This document shows positions 7,215 to 16,303 of a stretch of 34,072 nt of DNA, piece by piece. The notes below the pieces were generated by a model. That model had not been told where the DNA came from. It saw nothing but the letters and a program-made list of their open reading frames with translations, and searched no databases. Positions within the stretch are counted from its first letter, which is position 1; every line of letters begins with the position of its first letter. A program made the translations under genes and the position numbers. Source of the stretch: Paracidovorax valerianellae (GTDB lineage: Bacteria; Pseudomonadota; Gammaproteobacteria; Burkholderiales; Burkholderiaceae_C); contig NZ_FMZC01000026.1 of the NCBI RefSeq assembly GCF_900102625.1, positions 1 through 34,072 of the forward strand, given 5' to 3'.

Positions 7215-9656
7215 TCAGAACGCCGATTTGGCAAGCACGGATGCCGGTGGGGAGCCCGCCGTAGCCCCCCTGGCGGAGGATTCGGCCTGTCCAGCGAAGC
7301 CGGGCGTTTTACCTGGCGATCCCCCGCTGCCCGCGTTGCCGCCGCTCTCGCCGCTCTCGCCGCCCGCAGGGGCCGCTGGCGGGGTCTGGCTGGCACCGCA
7401 ATTCCACTGGATGGTGCCGGCATCGCCATGGATACCGCTGTCGCCCTGTAGTTCGATGTGCGCGCCCTTGAGGTAGATGCCGCCATCGGCTTTCAGCACG
7501 ATCCGGGCTTGTCCGCATGCCAACTCCAGGTGGTCGCCGCTTGAATGAATGGAGACCTGACCCACGGATTCCGTCTTGCGTTCGCCCACTTTCAGTTCGA
7601 ACGATTGGCCGACGCTGGCGGTGTAGCTTTGCCCGACGAAGAGCTTTTTTTGCAGGCCGACTTCGTTGGCCTGGAGCATTCCCACCAGGGAATTCATCGC
7701 CATGCCCACATTGCGGCTGTAGGCCATGCCGATGTTCATCAGCTTCGCAAGGCCGGTGGTCTCGCGGTAGGTCTTTCCGACGGTTTCCTTCTTGTGGGAG
7801 CCCACCTGGACAGTCCAGTCGCGGCCAATGTCGTCCTTCTCGTTCTTGCCGATGGTCTTGGTGCGGTTCTTGCCAATCGAGATGGTCTCGTCGATGCCGA
7901 CATCTTCGCTGCGGTTGTCGCCGATGCTGATCTTCTCGTTGTGGTCCACGCGCTCCGTGCGGTTGTTGTGGATCGTGATGTCTTCGTTTCGATCCACGGT
8001 TTCCGTGCGGTCGCGGTGGATGACGTTGGTCTCGTCCCGGTCGATGGTCTTGCGCCGGTCGTTGCCCACCCACTTGTCCTCGTCGTTCTCCACTTCGGTG
8101 AGCTGGTCCTTCTGCGCGTGCAGCCACAGCTGCTCGGCCCCGGCCTTGTCCTCGAAGCGGATGGCGTTGGCATCGCCCGCCCCGTTCTTCAAGCCATCGC
8201 CGAAAGCGCCGCCTTTGCTCGATTTGGTCTTGATGCCCGACTGCGTGGCGTTGCCCGGCAGCGCCCACGGTGGCATGTTGTCGGCGTTGTAGACGCAGCC
8301 GGTGATGATGGGGTAGTCCGGATCACCGTTCAAAAAATCCACCACCACCTCGTGCCCTATGCGCGGAATGAAGACGGCCCCGAACCCGGAGCCTGCCCAG
8401 CTGCTGGATACCCGCACCCAGCAACTGGAGTTCTCGTTCATGGCGCCGATGCGGTCCCAGTGGAACTGCACCTTGACGCGGCCGTACTGGTCGGGCCAGA
8501 TTTCCTCACCGGGCGGGCCCACCACCACCGCCGTCTGCGGGCCGGTGGTGCGCGGTTTAGGGGTGATGCGTTCGGGCGTGTACGGCAAGCTGGTGGGCTG
8601 GGCCTGCAGGGTGAATCGCTGGAAGGAGCCTTCTTCCTGCGGCGTGCCCCTAGGGCCGGGCGCTGCGGCGCTGACTTGCGGGTTTTCCTTGAAGTGGTAT
8701 TCGATGCCGGTCAGCAGGTATTGCTGGTTCTGGTCTTCCCGCGGGTAGTTCTCCAGCGTGAAGGTGTAGCCGGTGGCCAGCGCCCGGTGGCGCGACTGGC
8801 CCTGAACCGTGCTGTGGCCCGTGAGGCTCGATTGCAGGCGCACGCGGGCATAGGCCTCGCCGTCACCGAACTGGGTGTAGCCACCCGGCCATTCGTAGAT
8901 TTCATGGGCGTCGTGCGCGTGCCCGGGCGGGGTCTGGCGCATGTTGGACAGATCGGCGCGGGGTTTCTGGAAGTCGTAGTCGTCGTTGTAGTGCCGGCCC
9001 GAGTGGATGCTCTGGTGCAGCTGCCAGGCGTGGATGTTCTCTTTGTCCGCGACGGCGGCTTTTTCAGGGGGATAGAACGGAATGACGGCGGCGCCCGGCA
9101 GTGGACTGTGCGAGGCGACGATATCGTCGGCCAGGATCAGGGTGTGCTGACCGGCGCCGTGTTCGAAGTAGTAGTACGCCCCTTCGTGCTCCAGCAACCG
9201 GGATACGAAGGCGCAATCGCTTTCGCCGTACTGCGCGCAGTAGTCCCAGCTGCGGTAACTGCGGGTGAGTTTCTTTTGAAGCGGGTAGCCGTATTTGCCC
9301 AGGACCTCTTCCACGATTTCCGGAACGGTCTTGTTCTGAAAAATCTTGAAATCGCTTTTGCGGGTCGCCAGCCACAGCCAGGGCTGCAGGCGCAGCCGGT
9401 AAGAGTAGGAGCGATGGTCCTCCCCTTGCATGCCGAACCGGGTGACGATGCCGTCCAGGTAGCGCCGACCCCCGCCTTGGGTTTCCACCACGACCGTGGC
9501 GTTCTTGCCCAGGAGGGCCTTCGGATCGATGCTTTTGCTGTCGCTGAGCAGATCCAGGTCGAGGCAGAACAACTGGCTGATGGCTTCTTTGCCCTGCAAC
9601 TGCCGAAACTGCAGTTGCCCTCCCAGGGGCGTTTGGATCGTAACTCGGCGGGTCAT
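7215..9656 (-). CDS. vgrG: VgrG, T6SS spike protein
   Basis: This encodes 813 residues. The N-terminal gp27-like part begins MTRRVTIQTPLGGQLQFRQL. It is followed by the OB-fold/gp5-like region with VGPPGEEIWPDQYGRVKVQF and WVRVSSSWAGSGFGA. Next comes a long series of short repeats of the form RTExVDRNEDI/TxxIGKN, typical of the beta-helical needle. The end carries a DUF2345-like segment (ARIVLKADGGIYLKG) and a low-complexity Gly/Ser/Ala tail. VgrG trimers cap the Hcp tube and carry effectors; here the rhs gene directly downstream is the likely cargo. No Shine-Dalgarno is visible before the ATG. A GC-rich inverted repeat (GGGCCC and GGGCC halves) lies just upstream. The first 217 residues differ at about 30 positions from the second vgrG at the right edge. 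Confidence 0.95.
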   Translation of the reverse strand: MTRRVTIQTPLGGQLQFRQLQGKEAISQLFCLDLDLLSDSKSIDPKALLGKNATVVVETQGGGRRYLDGIVTRFGMQGEDHRSYSYRLRLQPWLWLATRKSDFKIFQNKTVPEIVEEVLGKYGYPLQKKLTRSYRSWDYCAQYGESDCAFVSRLLEHEGAYYYFEHGAGQHTLILADDIVASHSPLPGAAVIPFYPPEKAAVADKENIHAWQLHQSIHSGRHYNDDYDFQKPRADLSNMRQTPPGHAHDAHEIYEWPGGYTQFGDGEAYARVRLQSSLTGHSTVQGQSRHRALATGYTFTLENYPREDQNQQYLLTGIEYHFKENPQVSAAAPGPRGTPQEEGSFQRFTLQAQPTSLPYTPERITPKPRTTGPQTAVVVGPPGEEIWPDQYGRVKVQFHWDRIGAMNENSSCWVRVSSSWAGSGFGAVFIPRIGHEVVVDFLNGDPDYPIITGCVYNADNMPPWALPGNATQSGIKTKSSKGGAFGDGLKNGAGDANAIRFEDKAGAEQLWLHAQKDQLTEVENDEDKWVGNDRRKTIDRDETNVIHRDRTETVDRNEDITIHNNRTERVDHNEKISIGDNRSEDVGIDETISIGKNRTKTIGKNEKDDIGRDWTVQVGSHKKETVGKTYRETTGLAKLMNIGMAYSRNVGMAMNSLVGMLQANEVGLQKKLFVGQSYTASVGQSFELKVGERKTESVGQVSIHSSGDHLELACGQARIVLKADGGIYLKGAHIELQGDSGIHGDAGTIQWNCGASQTPPAAPAGGESGESGGNAGSGGSPGKTPGFAGQAESSARGATAGSPPASVLAKSAF

Positions 9657-9701
9657 GGGTGACGGGCCCGCGTACCGGGCCGTTACGTTGAAATGGCCGC
9701 G

Positions 9702-9731
9702 ATCATATATCCGCTATGCGGAAAGTTTCAA
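9702..9731 (-). promoter_or_regulatory. Candidate sigma-70 promoter of vgrG
   Basis: On the minus strand there is TTGAAA (9726-9731) and TATGAT (9702-9707) separated by 18 bp. Each hexamer matches the consensus at five of six positions. It lies 45 bp before the vgrG ATG and after the otsA stop, so the T6SS island can be transcribed independently of the trehalose genes. Confidence 0.5.
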
Positions 9732-9765
9732 AAAACTCGTTTTAACCTCTGCTTCGTTCCACGTC

Positions 9766-11133
9766 TCAGCCCAGCGTCTCCAGAAACGTCTTTCGCCACC
9801 AGTGGATGTCGTGCTCGCGGATGCGTGTCATGAGCGCCTGGTGGCGGCGCTGGCGTTCTTTCAGCGGCATCTGCAGCGCGGCCTGGATGGTGTCGGCCAT
9901 GCCCTGGGTGTCGTAGGGGTTGACCAGCAGCGCTTCCTTCATCTGCTCGGCCGCGCCGGCGAAGCGCGACAGCACCAGCACGCCGGGGTCGTCAGGGTCT
10001 TGCGCGGCGATGTATTCCTTGGCGACGAGGTTCATGCCGTCGCGCAGCGGCGTCACCAGGCCCACGGCCGCGGCGCGGCACAGGCCCGGCACGCGCTTGC
10101 GGGCGACCGTGCGGTGGATGTAGCGCAGCGGCATCCAGTCGAGTTCGCCGTAGTCGCCGTTGATGGCGCCGCACAAGCCTTCCAGTTCCTGGCGCAGGTC
10201 GGCATAGGCGTCCACGCTGTCGCGGGTGGGCGAGGCGATCATCACCAGCGTGGCGCTGTGGTGGTTCTCGGGGTAGCGCGCCAGCAGCTCCCGAAAGGCC
10301 CGTACCCGCTGCGGAATGCCCTTGGAATAGTCCAGCCGGTCGATGCCCAGCAGCAGGCGGCGCCGCGAATACTCTTCGCGCATGGCGGTGTAGGTCTGCA
10401 CGGCCTCGGGCGCAGCCGCCAGGCGGGTGAATTCGTCCACGTCGATCCCGATGGGGAAGGCGCCGACCTGCACCGTGGCGCCGAACGCGCGCAGGTGCTG
10501 CGGGCCGACCGCTTCGGCGTTGGCTTCGTTGCTCAGGTAGCGCGTGAAGTGCGATACGTCTGCCTCGCTCTGCAGGCCCACGAGGTCGTAGGCGAACATG
10601 GAACGCATCAGCCATTCATGCTGCGGAATGGCCGCCATGATGAGCGGCGGCGGCACGGGAATGTGCAGAAAGAACCCGATGCGCTGGCGGCAGCCCAGCG
10701 CCCGCAGTTCTGCGGCCAGCGGGATCAGGTGGTAGTCGTGCACCCAGATGGTGTCGTCTTCCTTGAGCAGCGGCAGCAGCTTGCGGGCGAACATCTGGTT
10801 CACGCGGCGGTAGCCCGAGATGTAGCTTGAATCGAAGTCCGCCAGGTCCAGCCGGTAATGGAACACGGGCCAGAGCACGCTGTTGCTGTAGCCGCTGTAG
10901 TAGCTGTCGTGGTCTTCCTGGCACAGGTCCACGGTGGCCAGCGTGACGGTGCCGGCCTGGCGCGTCTGCAGCTTGGCTTCGCCCGGCAGTCCGTCTTCCG
11001 CGATGTTGCCGCTCCAGCCGAACCACAGGCCTCCGGTACGGCTCAGCGTTTCCCCGAGTGCGACGGCCAGGCCTCCGGCGGCGGGTTTGCGGGGATCGGC
11101 GATGCGGTTGGAGATGACGACGAGGCGGCTCAT
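9766..11133 (-). CDS. otsA: Trehalose-6-phosphate synthase (GT20)
   Basis: This encodes 455 residues, the usual length for bacterial OtsA. It joins UDP-glucose and glucose-6-phosphate to trehalose-6-phosphate in the cytosol. Family motifs seen in order are [10 protein letters not shown] at the N-terminus, [43 protein letters not shown] and [14 protein letters not shown]. These include the sugar-phosphate and nucleotide-binding segments of the GT20 fold. It is the last gene of the otsB-GH15-otsA run, starting 60 bp after the GH15 stop. The product is then dephosphorylated by OtsB. Trehalose normally serves in osmotic and desiccation tolerance. The identification is firm; no regulatory site was recognised. 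Confidence 0.96.
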   Translation of the reverse strand: MSRLVVISNRIADPRKPAAGGLAVALGETLSRTGGLWFGWSGNIAEDGLPGEAKLQTRQAGTVTLATVDLCQEDHDSYYSGYSNSVLWPVFHYRLDLADFDSSYISGYRRVNQMFARKLLPLLKEDDTIWVHDYHLIPLAAELRALGCRQRIGFFLHIPVPPPLIMAAIPQHEWLMRSMFAYDLVGLQSEADVSHFTRYLSNEANAEAVGPQHLRAFGATVQVGAFPIGIDVDEFTRLAAAPEAVQTYTAMREEYSRRRLLLGIDRLDYSKGIPQRVRAFRELLARYPENHHSATLVMIASPTRDSVDAYADLRQELEGLCGAINGDYGELDWMPLRYIHRTVARKRVPGLCRAAAVGLVTPLRDGMNLVAKEYIAAQDPDDPGVLVLSRFAGAAEQMKEALLVNPYDTQGMADTIQAALQMPLKERQRRHQALMTRIREHDIHWWRKTFLETLG

Positions 11134-11193
11134 GGGAATTTTCCTTGCGGTGCGGGCGGGCGTTGGGCGTGGCGGATGGCGGCGCCTTTCAGA

Positions 11194-13005
11194 TCAGATG
11201 ACGCTGTCCCAGGGGTCGGACAGCCGCATGGCGGCATTGATGATGCCCACCATGGAATACGTTTGCGGGAAGTTTCCCCACATTTCGCCGGTCTGCGCGT
11301 GCGTGTCTTCGGACAGCAGCCCGAGCGGATTGCGCGCGGCCAGCAGGGCTTCGAAGATCTCGCGGGCCTGGGCCTTGCGGCCGATGCGGGCGAGCGCATC
11401 GATGCGCCAGAACGCGCAGATGTTGAAGGCGGTGTCGGGCTTGCCGAAATCGTCGGCGGCCTCGTAGCGACGCATGTAGGGGCCATCGCAAAGCGAGGCT
11501 TCCATGGCGTCCACCGTCGAGATGAAGCGCGGGTCTTTGGGATCGATCAGGCACACCTCGGCCATCAGCAGCACACTGGCGTCCAGCTCGTTGCCGCCGA
11601 AGCTCTCGGCAAAGGCCTGGCGCTCTTCGCTCCACGATTTGGCGAGGATCTCTTCGCGCATGGCGTGGGCGTGCTCGCTCCAGTAGGCGGCGCGGTCGGG
11701 CAGGCTCAGCGCGCGGGCGATCTTGGCCAGGCGATCGCAGGCCGCCCAGCTCATCAACGCCGACGAGGTGTGCACGCGGGCACGGGTGCGCAGCTCCCAC
11801 ATGCCGGCGTCCGGCTGGCCGTACACGCGCACGGCCAGTTCGCCGATCTGTTCCATGCGCGCGAATTCGGTCGCGCCAGCGGGGTGCAGCAGCCGCTGGT
11901 CGTGAAAGGCCTGCGCCGCGCCCAGGATGATGTTGCCGTACACGTCGTGCTGAAAGTGCTCCGCGGCCTGATTGCCGACGCGCACCGGACCCATGCCGCG
12001 GTAGCCGGCCAAATGCGGCACGAAGGCCTCTGGCAGGTCGTGTTCCAGGCCGATGCCGTACAGCGGCTGGATGTGCCCATCGCTGGCCTCGGCCACGACG
12101 TTGCTGAGCCAGCGCAGGTAGTCTTCCATCGTCGCGGTTTCGGACAGGCTGTTGAGTGCCCGCACGACGAAGAACGCGTCTCGCAGCCAGCAATAGCGGT
12201 AGTCCCAGTTGCGGCCGCTGTCTGCCGACTCGGGAATGCTCGTGGTCATGGCGGCCACGATGGCGCCGGTGTCTTCGAACAAGGAGAGCTTGAGCGTGAT
12301 GGCCGCGCGGATCACCGCGGCCTGCCATTCGAGCGGCACCGCCAGGCGCTGCGTCCAGTGGCGCCAGTACCAGACAGTTTCCTGCTCGTAGTGGCGGGCC
12401 GTGTCGGCGATGCCGGTGGGCAGCGATTCATCGGCGCCCAGCAGAAAGTTGTGCTCGCGCGCCATCACGAAGGGCTGGCCCGACAGCACATGGGAGATGG
12501 GCACGTCGGTGTTCAGCCGCAGCGTCAGGTCCTCGCCGACGTAGCGGATGTGGTTGCTGCCCTGGGTGATCTCGGGCGCGTCCTTGCCCCAGCCGTAGCG
12601 CACGTCCACCGTCACGCGGATGCGGGGCGCACCCTCCAGGCGGCGCACGCGGCGCACCAGCATCATGGGCCGGAAGTAGCGCGCACGGGCATAAAAGCGC
12701 GGCGCGAAGTCTGTGATCTCGATGCTGTTGCCCGAGCGGTCGGTCAGCCGGGTGCGCAGCACGGCGGTATTGGGCTCGTACCACTGCTCGGTCGTCGCGA
12801 GGTCTTCCAGTTCGATGGCGAAGCGGCTGCCTTCTTCGCCTGGCTGGATCAGTGCATTGAACACCGGGTCGCCGTCGAAGCGCGGCAGGCAGCACCACAC
12901 GATGTGGCCTTGTTCGTCCACCAGTGCGCTGATGGCGCAGTTGCCGATCATGCCGAGCGAGAGGGAGGGCTCGGCGCGTGGGCCGAAGAGCGATCCGGTC
13001 TTCAT
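11194..13005 (-). CDS. Glycoside hydrolase family 15 protein (trehalase- or glucoamylase-like)
   Basis: This encodes 603 residues. The start at 13003-13005 is chosen because its ATG overlaps the otsB TGA (ATGA) and gives MKTGSLFGPR; an upstream ATG at 13044 would lie inside otsB. The N-terminal domain (MIGNCAISALVDEQGHIVW) and the (alpha/alpha)6 catalytic domain signature NWDYRYCWLRDAFF identify GH15. C-terminal sequence such as THAQTGEMWGNFPQTYSM is also typical, with W-G-N-F-P and a nearby glutamate. GH15 enzymes hydrolyse alpha-glucosidic bonds; some bacterial members are trehalases. The position between otsB and otsA suggests that it works on trehalose or a related glucan, but substrate cannot be told from sequence alone. 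Confidence 0.9.
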   Translation of the reverse strand: MKTGSLFGPRAEPSLSLGMIGNCAISALVDEQGHIVWCCLPRFDGDPVFNALIQPGEEGSRFAIELEDLATTEQWYEPNTAVLRTRLTDRSGNSIEITDFAPRFYARARYFRPMMLVRRVRRLEGAPRIRVTVDVRYGWGKDAPEITQGSNHIRYVGEDLTLRLNTDVPISHVLSGQPFVMAREHNFLLGADESLPTGIADTARHYEQETVWYWRHWTQRLAVPLEWQAAVIRAAITLKLSLFEDTGAIVAAMTTSIPESADSGRNWDYRYCWLRDAFFVVRALNSLSETATMEDYLRWLSNVVAEASDGHIQPLYGIGLEHDLPEAFVPHLAGYRGMGPVRVGNQAAEHFQHDVYGNIILGAAQAFHDQRLLHPAGATEFARMEQIGELAVRVYGQPDAGMWELRTRARVHTSSALMSWAACDRLAKIARALSLPDRAAYWSEHAHAMREEILAKSWSEERQAFAESFGGNELDASVLLMAEVCLIDPKDPRFISTVDAMEASLCDGPYMRRYEAADDFGKPDTAFNICAFWRIDALARIGRKAQAREIFEALLAARNPLGLLSEDTHAQTGEMWGNFPQTYSMVGIINAAMRLSDPWDSVI

Positions 13006-13739
13006 TCCGCGGGTCTTTCGGGCGCGGCCATCTGGTACAGCCATTCGCGCAAGGCGGTGGTGTCTTCGCAGCGAACCACGGCCTCGGTCGGCCCAGGGCC
13101 GACCTTGATGCCGATGCCGCCCAGGGCCTGCGTGGCGGCGAAGCCGTTTTCGTCGGTCACATCGTCGCCCGCGAACACGGGGATGCGGCCCTGAAAGGGC
13201 GGGTGCTGCATGAAGTCAGTGATGGCGCGCCCCTTGCTGGGGCCGGACGGCTTGATCTCCAGCACGCATTTGCCCTGCATCAGTTCCAGGCCAGGTGCGT
13301 GCTTGAGCGCATGTTCCAGCGTCGAGCGGCACAGCGCTTCCAGTTCCAGCGCCTGTCGGTAGTGCAGCGCGACGCCGGCGCTCTTGCGCTCCAGCACCAG
13401 GGCCGGGTAGCGATCGCGCAGGGATTCGATGCTGCGAATCACCCCCGTCAAGTCGGTGGCCGGTACGGCCCCGACGAGGCCGTTGCCCAGGCGGTACTGG
13501 GCACCGTGCTCGCAGGCCAGAGGCAACTGCAGTGGGGAAAGGAATCGATCGATGTCGGCTTGCGTGCGCCCGGTCGCAATCGCGAGGGCGCCGCCCAGGC
13601 GTTCGTGCAGCGCCTGGAGCGCGGGCACGATGCCCGGAGGTACCTGCACCGCATCGGGATGGGGCGCAATATCGGCGAGCGTGCCGTCAAAATCGAGGAA
13701 AAGTGCGTATCTCGCAGTCAGAAGCGGTAGCTTTTGCAT
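13002..13739 (-). CDS. otsB: Trehalose-6-phosphate phosphatase
   Basis: This encodes 245 residues from ATG 13737-13739 (MQKLPLLTARYALFLDFDGT). An AAGGTGG stretch sits at ribosome-binding distance. A longer frame to 13832 lacks support. HAD-superfamily motifs are clear: DFDGTLADIAPHP with the nucleophile Asp, AIATGRTQADIDRF, GPSKGRAITDF, and FAGDDVTDENGF for metal binding. It converts trehalose-6-phosphate to trehalose. It is the first gene of the trehalose operon and overlaps the GH15 gene by 4 bp. The divergent trxC begins 119 bp away, and that intergenic stretch should hold both promoters; I saw no convincing hexamers. Confidence 0.95.
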   Translation of the reverse strand: MQKLPLLTARYALFLDFDGTLADIAPHPDAVQVPPGIVPALQALHERLGGALAIATGRTQADIDRFLSPLQLPLACEHGAQYRLGNGLVGAVPATDLTGVIRSIESLRDRYPALVLERKSAGVALHYRQALELEALCRSTLEHALKHAPGLELMQGKCVLEIKPSGPSKGRAITDFMQHPPFQGRIPVFAGDDVTDENGFAATQALGGIGIKVGPGPTEAVVRCEDTTALREWLYQMAAPERPAE

Positions 13740-13858
13740 TGCCAGCCACCTTACCAGAAGCCCTTGCAGAGGCTGTAGGCGCCGAGGCAGGGCCGCTGTA
13801 GGTGCCTTGAAAAGCCCAGTGGGCGCGCCCATTTCCCATTGCCATCCGATCTTTTGCC

Positions 13859-14302
13859 ATGAACGACACCTCGCCCCTGCACATCGTCTGCCCGCACTGC
13901 CACACGACCAATCGCGTGCGCCCGGAGCAACTCGCCAGCGCGCCCGACTGCGGGCAATGCCATCAGCCTCTCTTCACGGGCACGCCCCTGGCGCTGGATG
14001 CCAATAGTTTCGAGCGCCATGTGCAGCGCAGCCACATTCCGCTGGTGGTGGATTTCTGGGCGCCCTGGTGCGGACCGTGCCGCACGATGGCTCCCGCCTT
14101 CGCCCAGGCCGCTCGCGAACTGGAGCCGCAAGTGCGGCTGGCCAAGCTCGACATCGAGGCGCACCAGGCCCTGGCGGCGCGCCACCAGATCCGCAGCATT
14201 CCGACCATGATCGTGTTCAGGAATGGCCAGGAGACTGCGCGCATTTCGGGGGCGCTGGGGGCGGCCGACATCGCACGTTGGGTGCGCACTGCCACCCACT
14301 GA
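13859..14302 (+). CDS. trxC: Thioredoxin 2 with N-terminal zinc finger
   Basis: This encodes 147 residues. The N-terminus has two CxxC pairs (C11/C14 and C31/C34: CPHC and CGQC), the zinc-binding element that distinguishes thioredoxin 2 from thioredoxin 1. The thioredoxin fold follows, with the active site FWAPWCGPC (C71 and C74), the conserved proline in RSIPTMIVFRNG, and the end IARWV. It reduces protein disulfides in the cytosol, and the family is often part of oxidative-stress responses. It is transcribed alone, divergent from otsB and convergent with cca, whose stop lies 76 bp away. No OxyR site was recognised. Confidence 0.95.
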   Translation: MNDTSPLHIVCPHCHTTNRVRPEQLASAPDCGQCHQPLFTGTPLALDANSFERHVQRSHIPLVVDFWAPWCGPCRTMAPAFAQAARELEPQVRLAKLDIEAHQALAARHQIRSIPTMIVFRNGQETARISGALGAADIARWVRTATH

Positions 14303-14378
14303 GGCGGCAACCCGGCCAGGCGAACTGGCGCTCCCGACAAAAGGGACGGGCCGCCGACTGATCGATCGATTGTTCTGT

Positions 14379-15656
14379 TCAGCCCTGTGCTGCCAGCCAG
14401 CCGGCCACCGCGCGCACTCGCGCCTCGCGAATCCAATCCCCTACCTGTGGCCCGGCAGCGCCAGCGGCGGCAGCGCGCGCGGCGATCTCCGATGTCACCA
14501 CCGATTGGGCGGCGGCCAGGGCGGCAGCCAGCCGGGGGCGCTGGGGATAAGCGTTGTCTTCAAAGCCCAGCCGGCCGCGCGCGTCGCATTCGCAAGCCAG
14601 GAGCACTTCAGCGAACCGCGCCGGCTTGCGCAGGGCGTCGCACCGTTCCAGCAGCCGCACGAGGGCGGCGGCGCCCAGGTCTGCGCTGCGGTGGATGTTG
14701 CCGTGCTCGCGGGCGACCACGTCGGCGGTTTCGCGGCATTCCACCGGCACGCGCAGCCGTTCGCACACATCGCGCAGCAACTCGGCGCTGCGGGTTTCGT
14801 GGCCGATGTGGCGCGGCAGCACGTCGGCCGCGGTGGTGCCTTTGCCCAGGTCGTGCACCAGGCAGGCAAAGCGCACGGCCAGCGGGGCCTGCAGGCGCGC
14901 GGACATGTCCAGCACCATCATCACGTGCACGCCGGTATCGACTTCGGGGTGGTATTCGGCGCGCTGGGGTACGCCCCAGAGGCGATCCAGTTCGGGCAGC
15001 AGCACGGCCAGCGCGCCGCAGTCGCGCAGGACTTCGAACATGCGCGAGGGCGCCGCTTCCATCAGGCCGCGGGAGAGTTCCTGCCACACGCGTTCGGCGA
15101 CCAGGTGGTCCGCCTCGCCGGCATCGACCATCTCCCGCATGAGCGCCCAGGTTTCGGGCGCGACGGTGAAATCGGTGAAGCGCGAGGCAAAGCGCGCCAC
15201 GCGCAGGATGCGCACCGGGTCTTCGCGGAAGGCGTCGGTCACGTGGCGCAGCACGCGGGCTTTTAGGTCCCGCACGCCGCCATAGGGGTCGCACAGATCG
15301 GGCGTGGCCGACGGGCCTCCGGTGCCGGTATCGGCGCCGGAAGCCGGATCGGCGTGCTGCGCGATGGCGTTGATCGTGAGGTCGCGGCGCGACAGGTCTT
15401 CCTCCAGAGTGACCTCGGGCGAGGCCTGCACGGCGAAGCCGCGGTAGCCGTTTCCGCTCTTGCGCTCGGTGCGGGCCAGCGCGTATTCCTCATGCGTCTG
15501 GGGATGCAGGAACACGGGAAAGTCGCGCCCCACCGGCAGGTAGCCCTGCGCGGCCATGTCGTCGGGCGTGGCCCCGACGACGACCCAGTCCCGGTCGTTG
15601 ACCGGGCGGCCCAGCAGCCTGTCGCGCACCGCGCCGCCCACCATGTAGATTTTCAT
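14379..15656 (-). CDS. cca: Multifunctional CCA-adding enzyme with HD domain
   Basis: This encodes 425 residues from ATG 15654-15656 ([12 protein letters not shown]). The open frame extends far upstream, but that part has no family features. The class II nucleotidyltransferase head shows [10 protein letters not shown] and the metal-binding D21/D23 in [27 protein letters not shown] and [10 protein letters not shown] follow. A long Gly/Ser/Pro/Ala-containing insert (around [11 protein letters not shown]) precedes LCDPYGG. The HD phosphohydrolase motif is [11 protein letters not shown]. It adds or repairs the 3' CCA of tRNA; the HD part acts as 2',3'-cyclic phosphodiesterase in studied relatives. 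It may be read through from the hypothetical gene upstream, with a short palindromic repeat in the 158-bp spacer. Confidence 0.95.
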   Translation of the reverse strand: MKIYMVGGAVRDRLLGRPVNDRDWVVVGATPDDMAAQGYLPVGRDFPVFLHPQTHEEYALARTERKSGNGYRGFAVQASPEVTLEEDLSRRDLTINAIAQHADPASGADTGTGGPSATPDLCDPYGGVRDLKARVLRHVTDAFREDPVRILRVARFASRFTDFTVAPETWALMREMVDAGEADHLVAERVWQELSRGLMEAAPSRMFEVLRDCGALAVLLPELDRLWGVPQRAEYHPEVDTGVHVMMVLDMSARLQAPLAVRFACLVHDLGKGTTAADVLPRHIGHETRSAELLRDVCERLRVPVECRETADVVAREHGNIHRSADLGAAALVRLLERCDALRKPARFAEVLLACECDARGRLGFEDNAYPQRPRLAAALAAAQSVVTSEIAARAAAAGAAGPQVGDWIREARVRAVAGWLAAQG

Positions 15657-15727
15657 GGGCGGCAGTTTACGGCCGGTGGTGCCTTCACGCACGATTCGGA
15701 GTATTCCGCCGGGTCTAAGGAAAAAAA

Positions 15728-15778
15728 GGCCTCTACCGCAGTATTCATGGGCTGTGTAGCTATTAAAAATATAGCAAA
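15728..15778 (-). repeat. Short interspersed palindromic repeat, copy A
   Basis: Read on the minus strand, this 51-bp unit begins TTTGCTAT, continues to TTAATAGC, making a small GCTAT/ATAGC palindrome, and ends TGCGGTAGAGGCC followed by a T run. It matches the layout of the copy at 30903-30954. It lies in the spacer between the hypothetical gene and cca. From memory I associate this sequence type with repeats found widely in Comamonadaceae genomes. The terminal T run might help end transcription. Confidence 0.65.
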
Positions 15779-15814
15779 ATCTTTGGCTGCTGCGATGGAG
15801 GGCTGTCGCGGCGC

Positions 15815-16180
15815 TCAGTGCTTGTCGGCGGTCAACCGGGCAAGCGCCCCGCGAATCACCTCGATGCGCTGGGCTTCGTACGAGTGGCTGTAGCGCAGGG
15901 TCTTGATGCCGTTCGGCCCCAGCGTGGCCTGGGCCTCGAAGTCGGCCTGCAGCCGGTCGAGGTAGGACAGCAGTTCGGGATGATGCCGCCCGGCCACGCC
16001 CCGGTCGAACGACAGGGTGCCGCTGTCGCCGGCCGGCTCTCCGAAGCCGCTGTCCGGCAGCGTGCCGAGGCCCGGTGTGAACGGCGGCGGGGGAAGGGCG
16101 AATCGGGTGGGCCTGCGGGCCGGCGTGGCGACGCCCATCAGGGACGGATGGGGCGGGGTGCTGAAGAAGGTGGAGGGCAT
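15815..16180 (-). CDS. Hypothetical protein, proline-rich N-terminus
   Basis: This encodes 121 residues with the start at ATG 16178-16180. AGGA lies 9 bases ahead of that ATG; an in-frame ATG at 16189 has it too close. The first half is rich in Pro, Ser and Gly ([24 protein letters not shown]) and looks unstructured. The second half ([32 protein letters not shown]) looks helical. I see no signal peptide or membrane segment and do not recognise a family. It lies between the GST gene and cca on the same strand. Codon use is like its neighbours, which supports a real gene. Confidence 0.6.
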   Translation of the reverse strand: MPSTFFSTPPHPSLMGVATPARRPTRFALPPPPFTPGLGTLPDSGFGEPAGDSGTLSFDRGVAGRHHPELLSYLDRLQADFEAQATLGPNGIKTLRYSHSYEAQRIEVIRGALARLTADKH

Positions 16181-16303
16181 GGAACTCATTCCTGGAGTGG
16201 CTGCACCCACAGCGTGCCGCCCCGTTCGCCCCGTTTTCGTCACCCGCAGGAAGCGATGTCCCGCTTTGCGAAGCGCCCGGCGGGCGCCTCGCCGCCTTCC
16301 CGT

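Noticed and set aside
7094-7486. 131-codon N-terminal extension of the Rhs protein
   Set aside because: It overlaps the end of vgrG, is Arg/Ala/Pro-rich, and the orphan copy shares homology only up to MGKPAARQ, which marks the real start at 7093.
7545-9662. Plus-strand open frame of about 705 codons opposite vgrG
   Set aside because: VgrG on the other strand has full family motifs; this frame is a mirror of its repeats.
10858-13194. Long plus-strand open frame (about 778 codons) opposite the trehalose genes
   Set aside because: Its product is rich in Ala, Gly, His and Arg with no recognisable domain, and it lies antisense to otsA, GH15 and otsB, which have clear motifs. It is a GC-rich shadow frame.
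14303-14378. Possible terminator between the convergent trxC and cca genes
   Set aside because: Complementary GGCGGC and GCCGCC blocks exist but are about 40 bases apart without a good T run, and ATCGATCGAT is just a short palindrome; not convincing.
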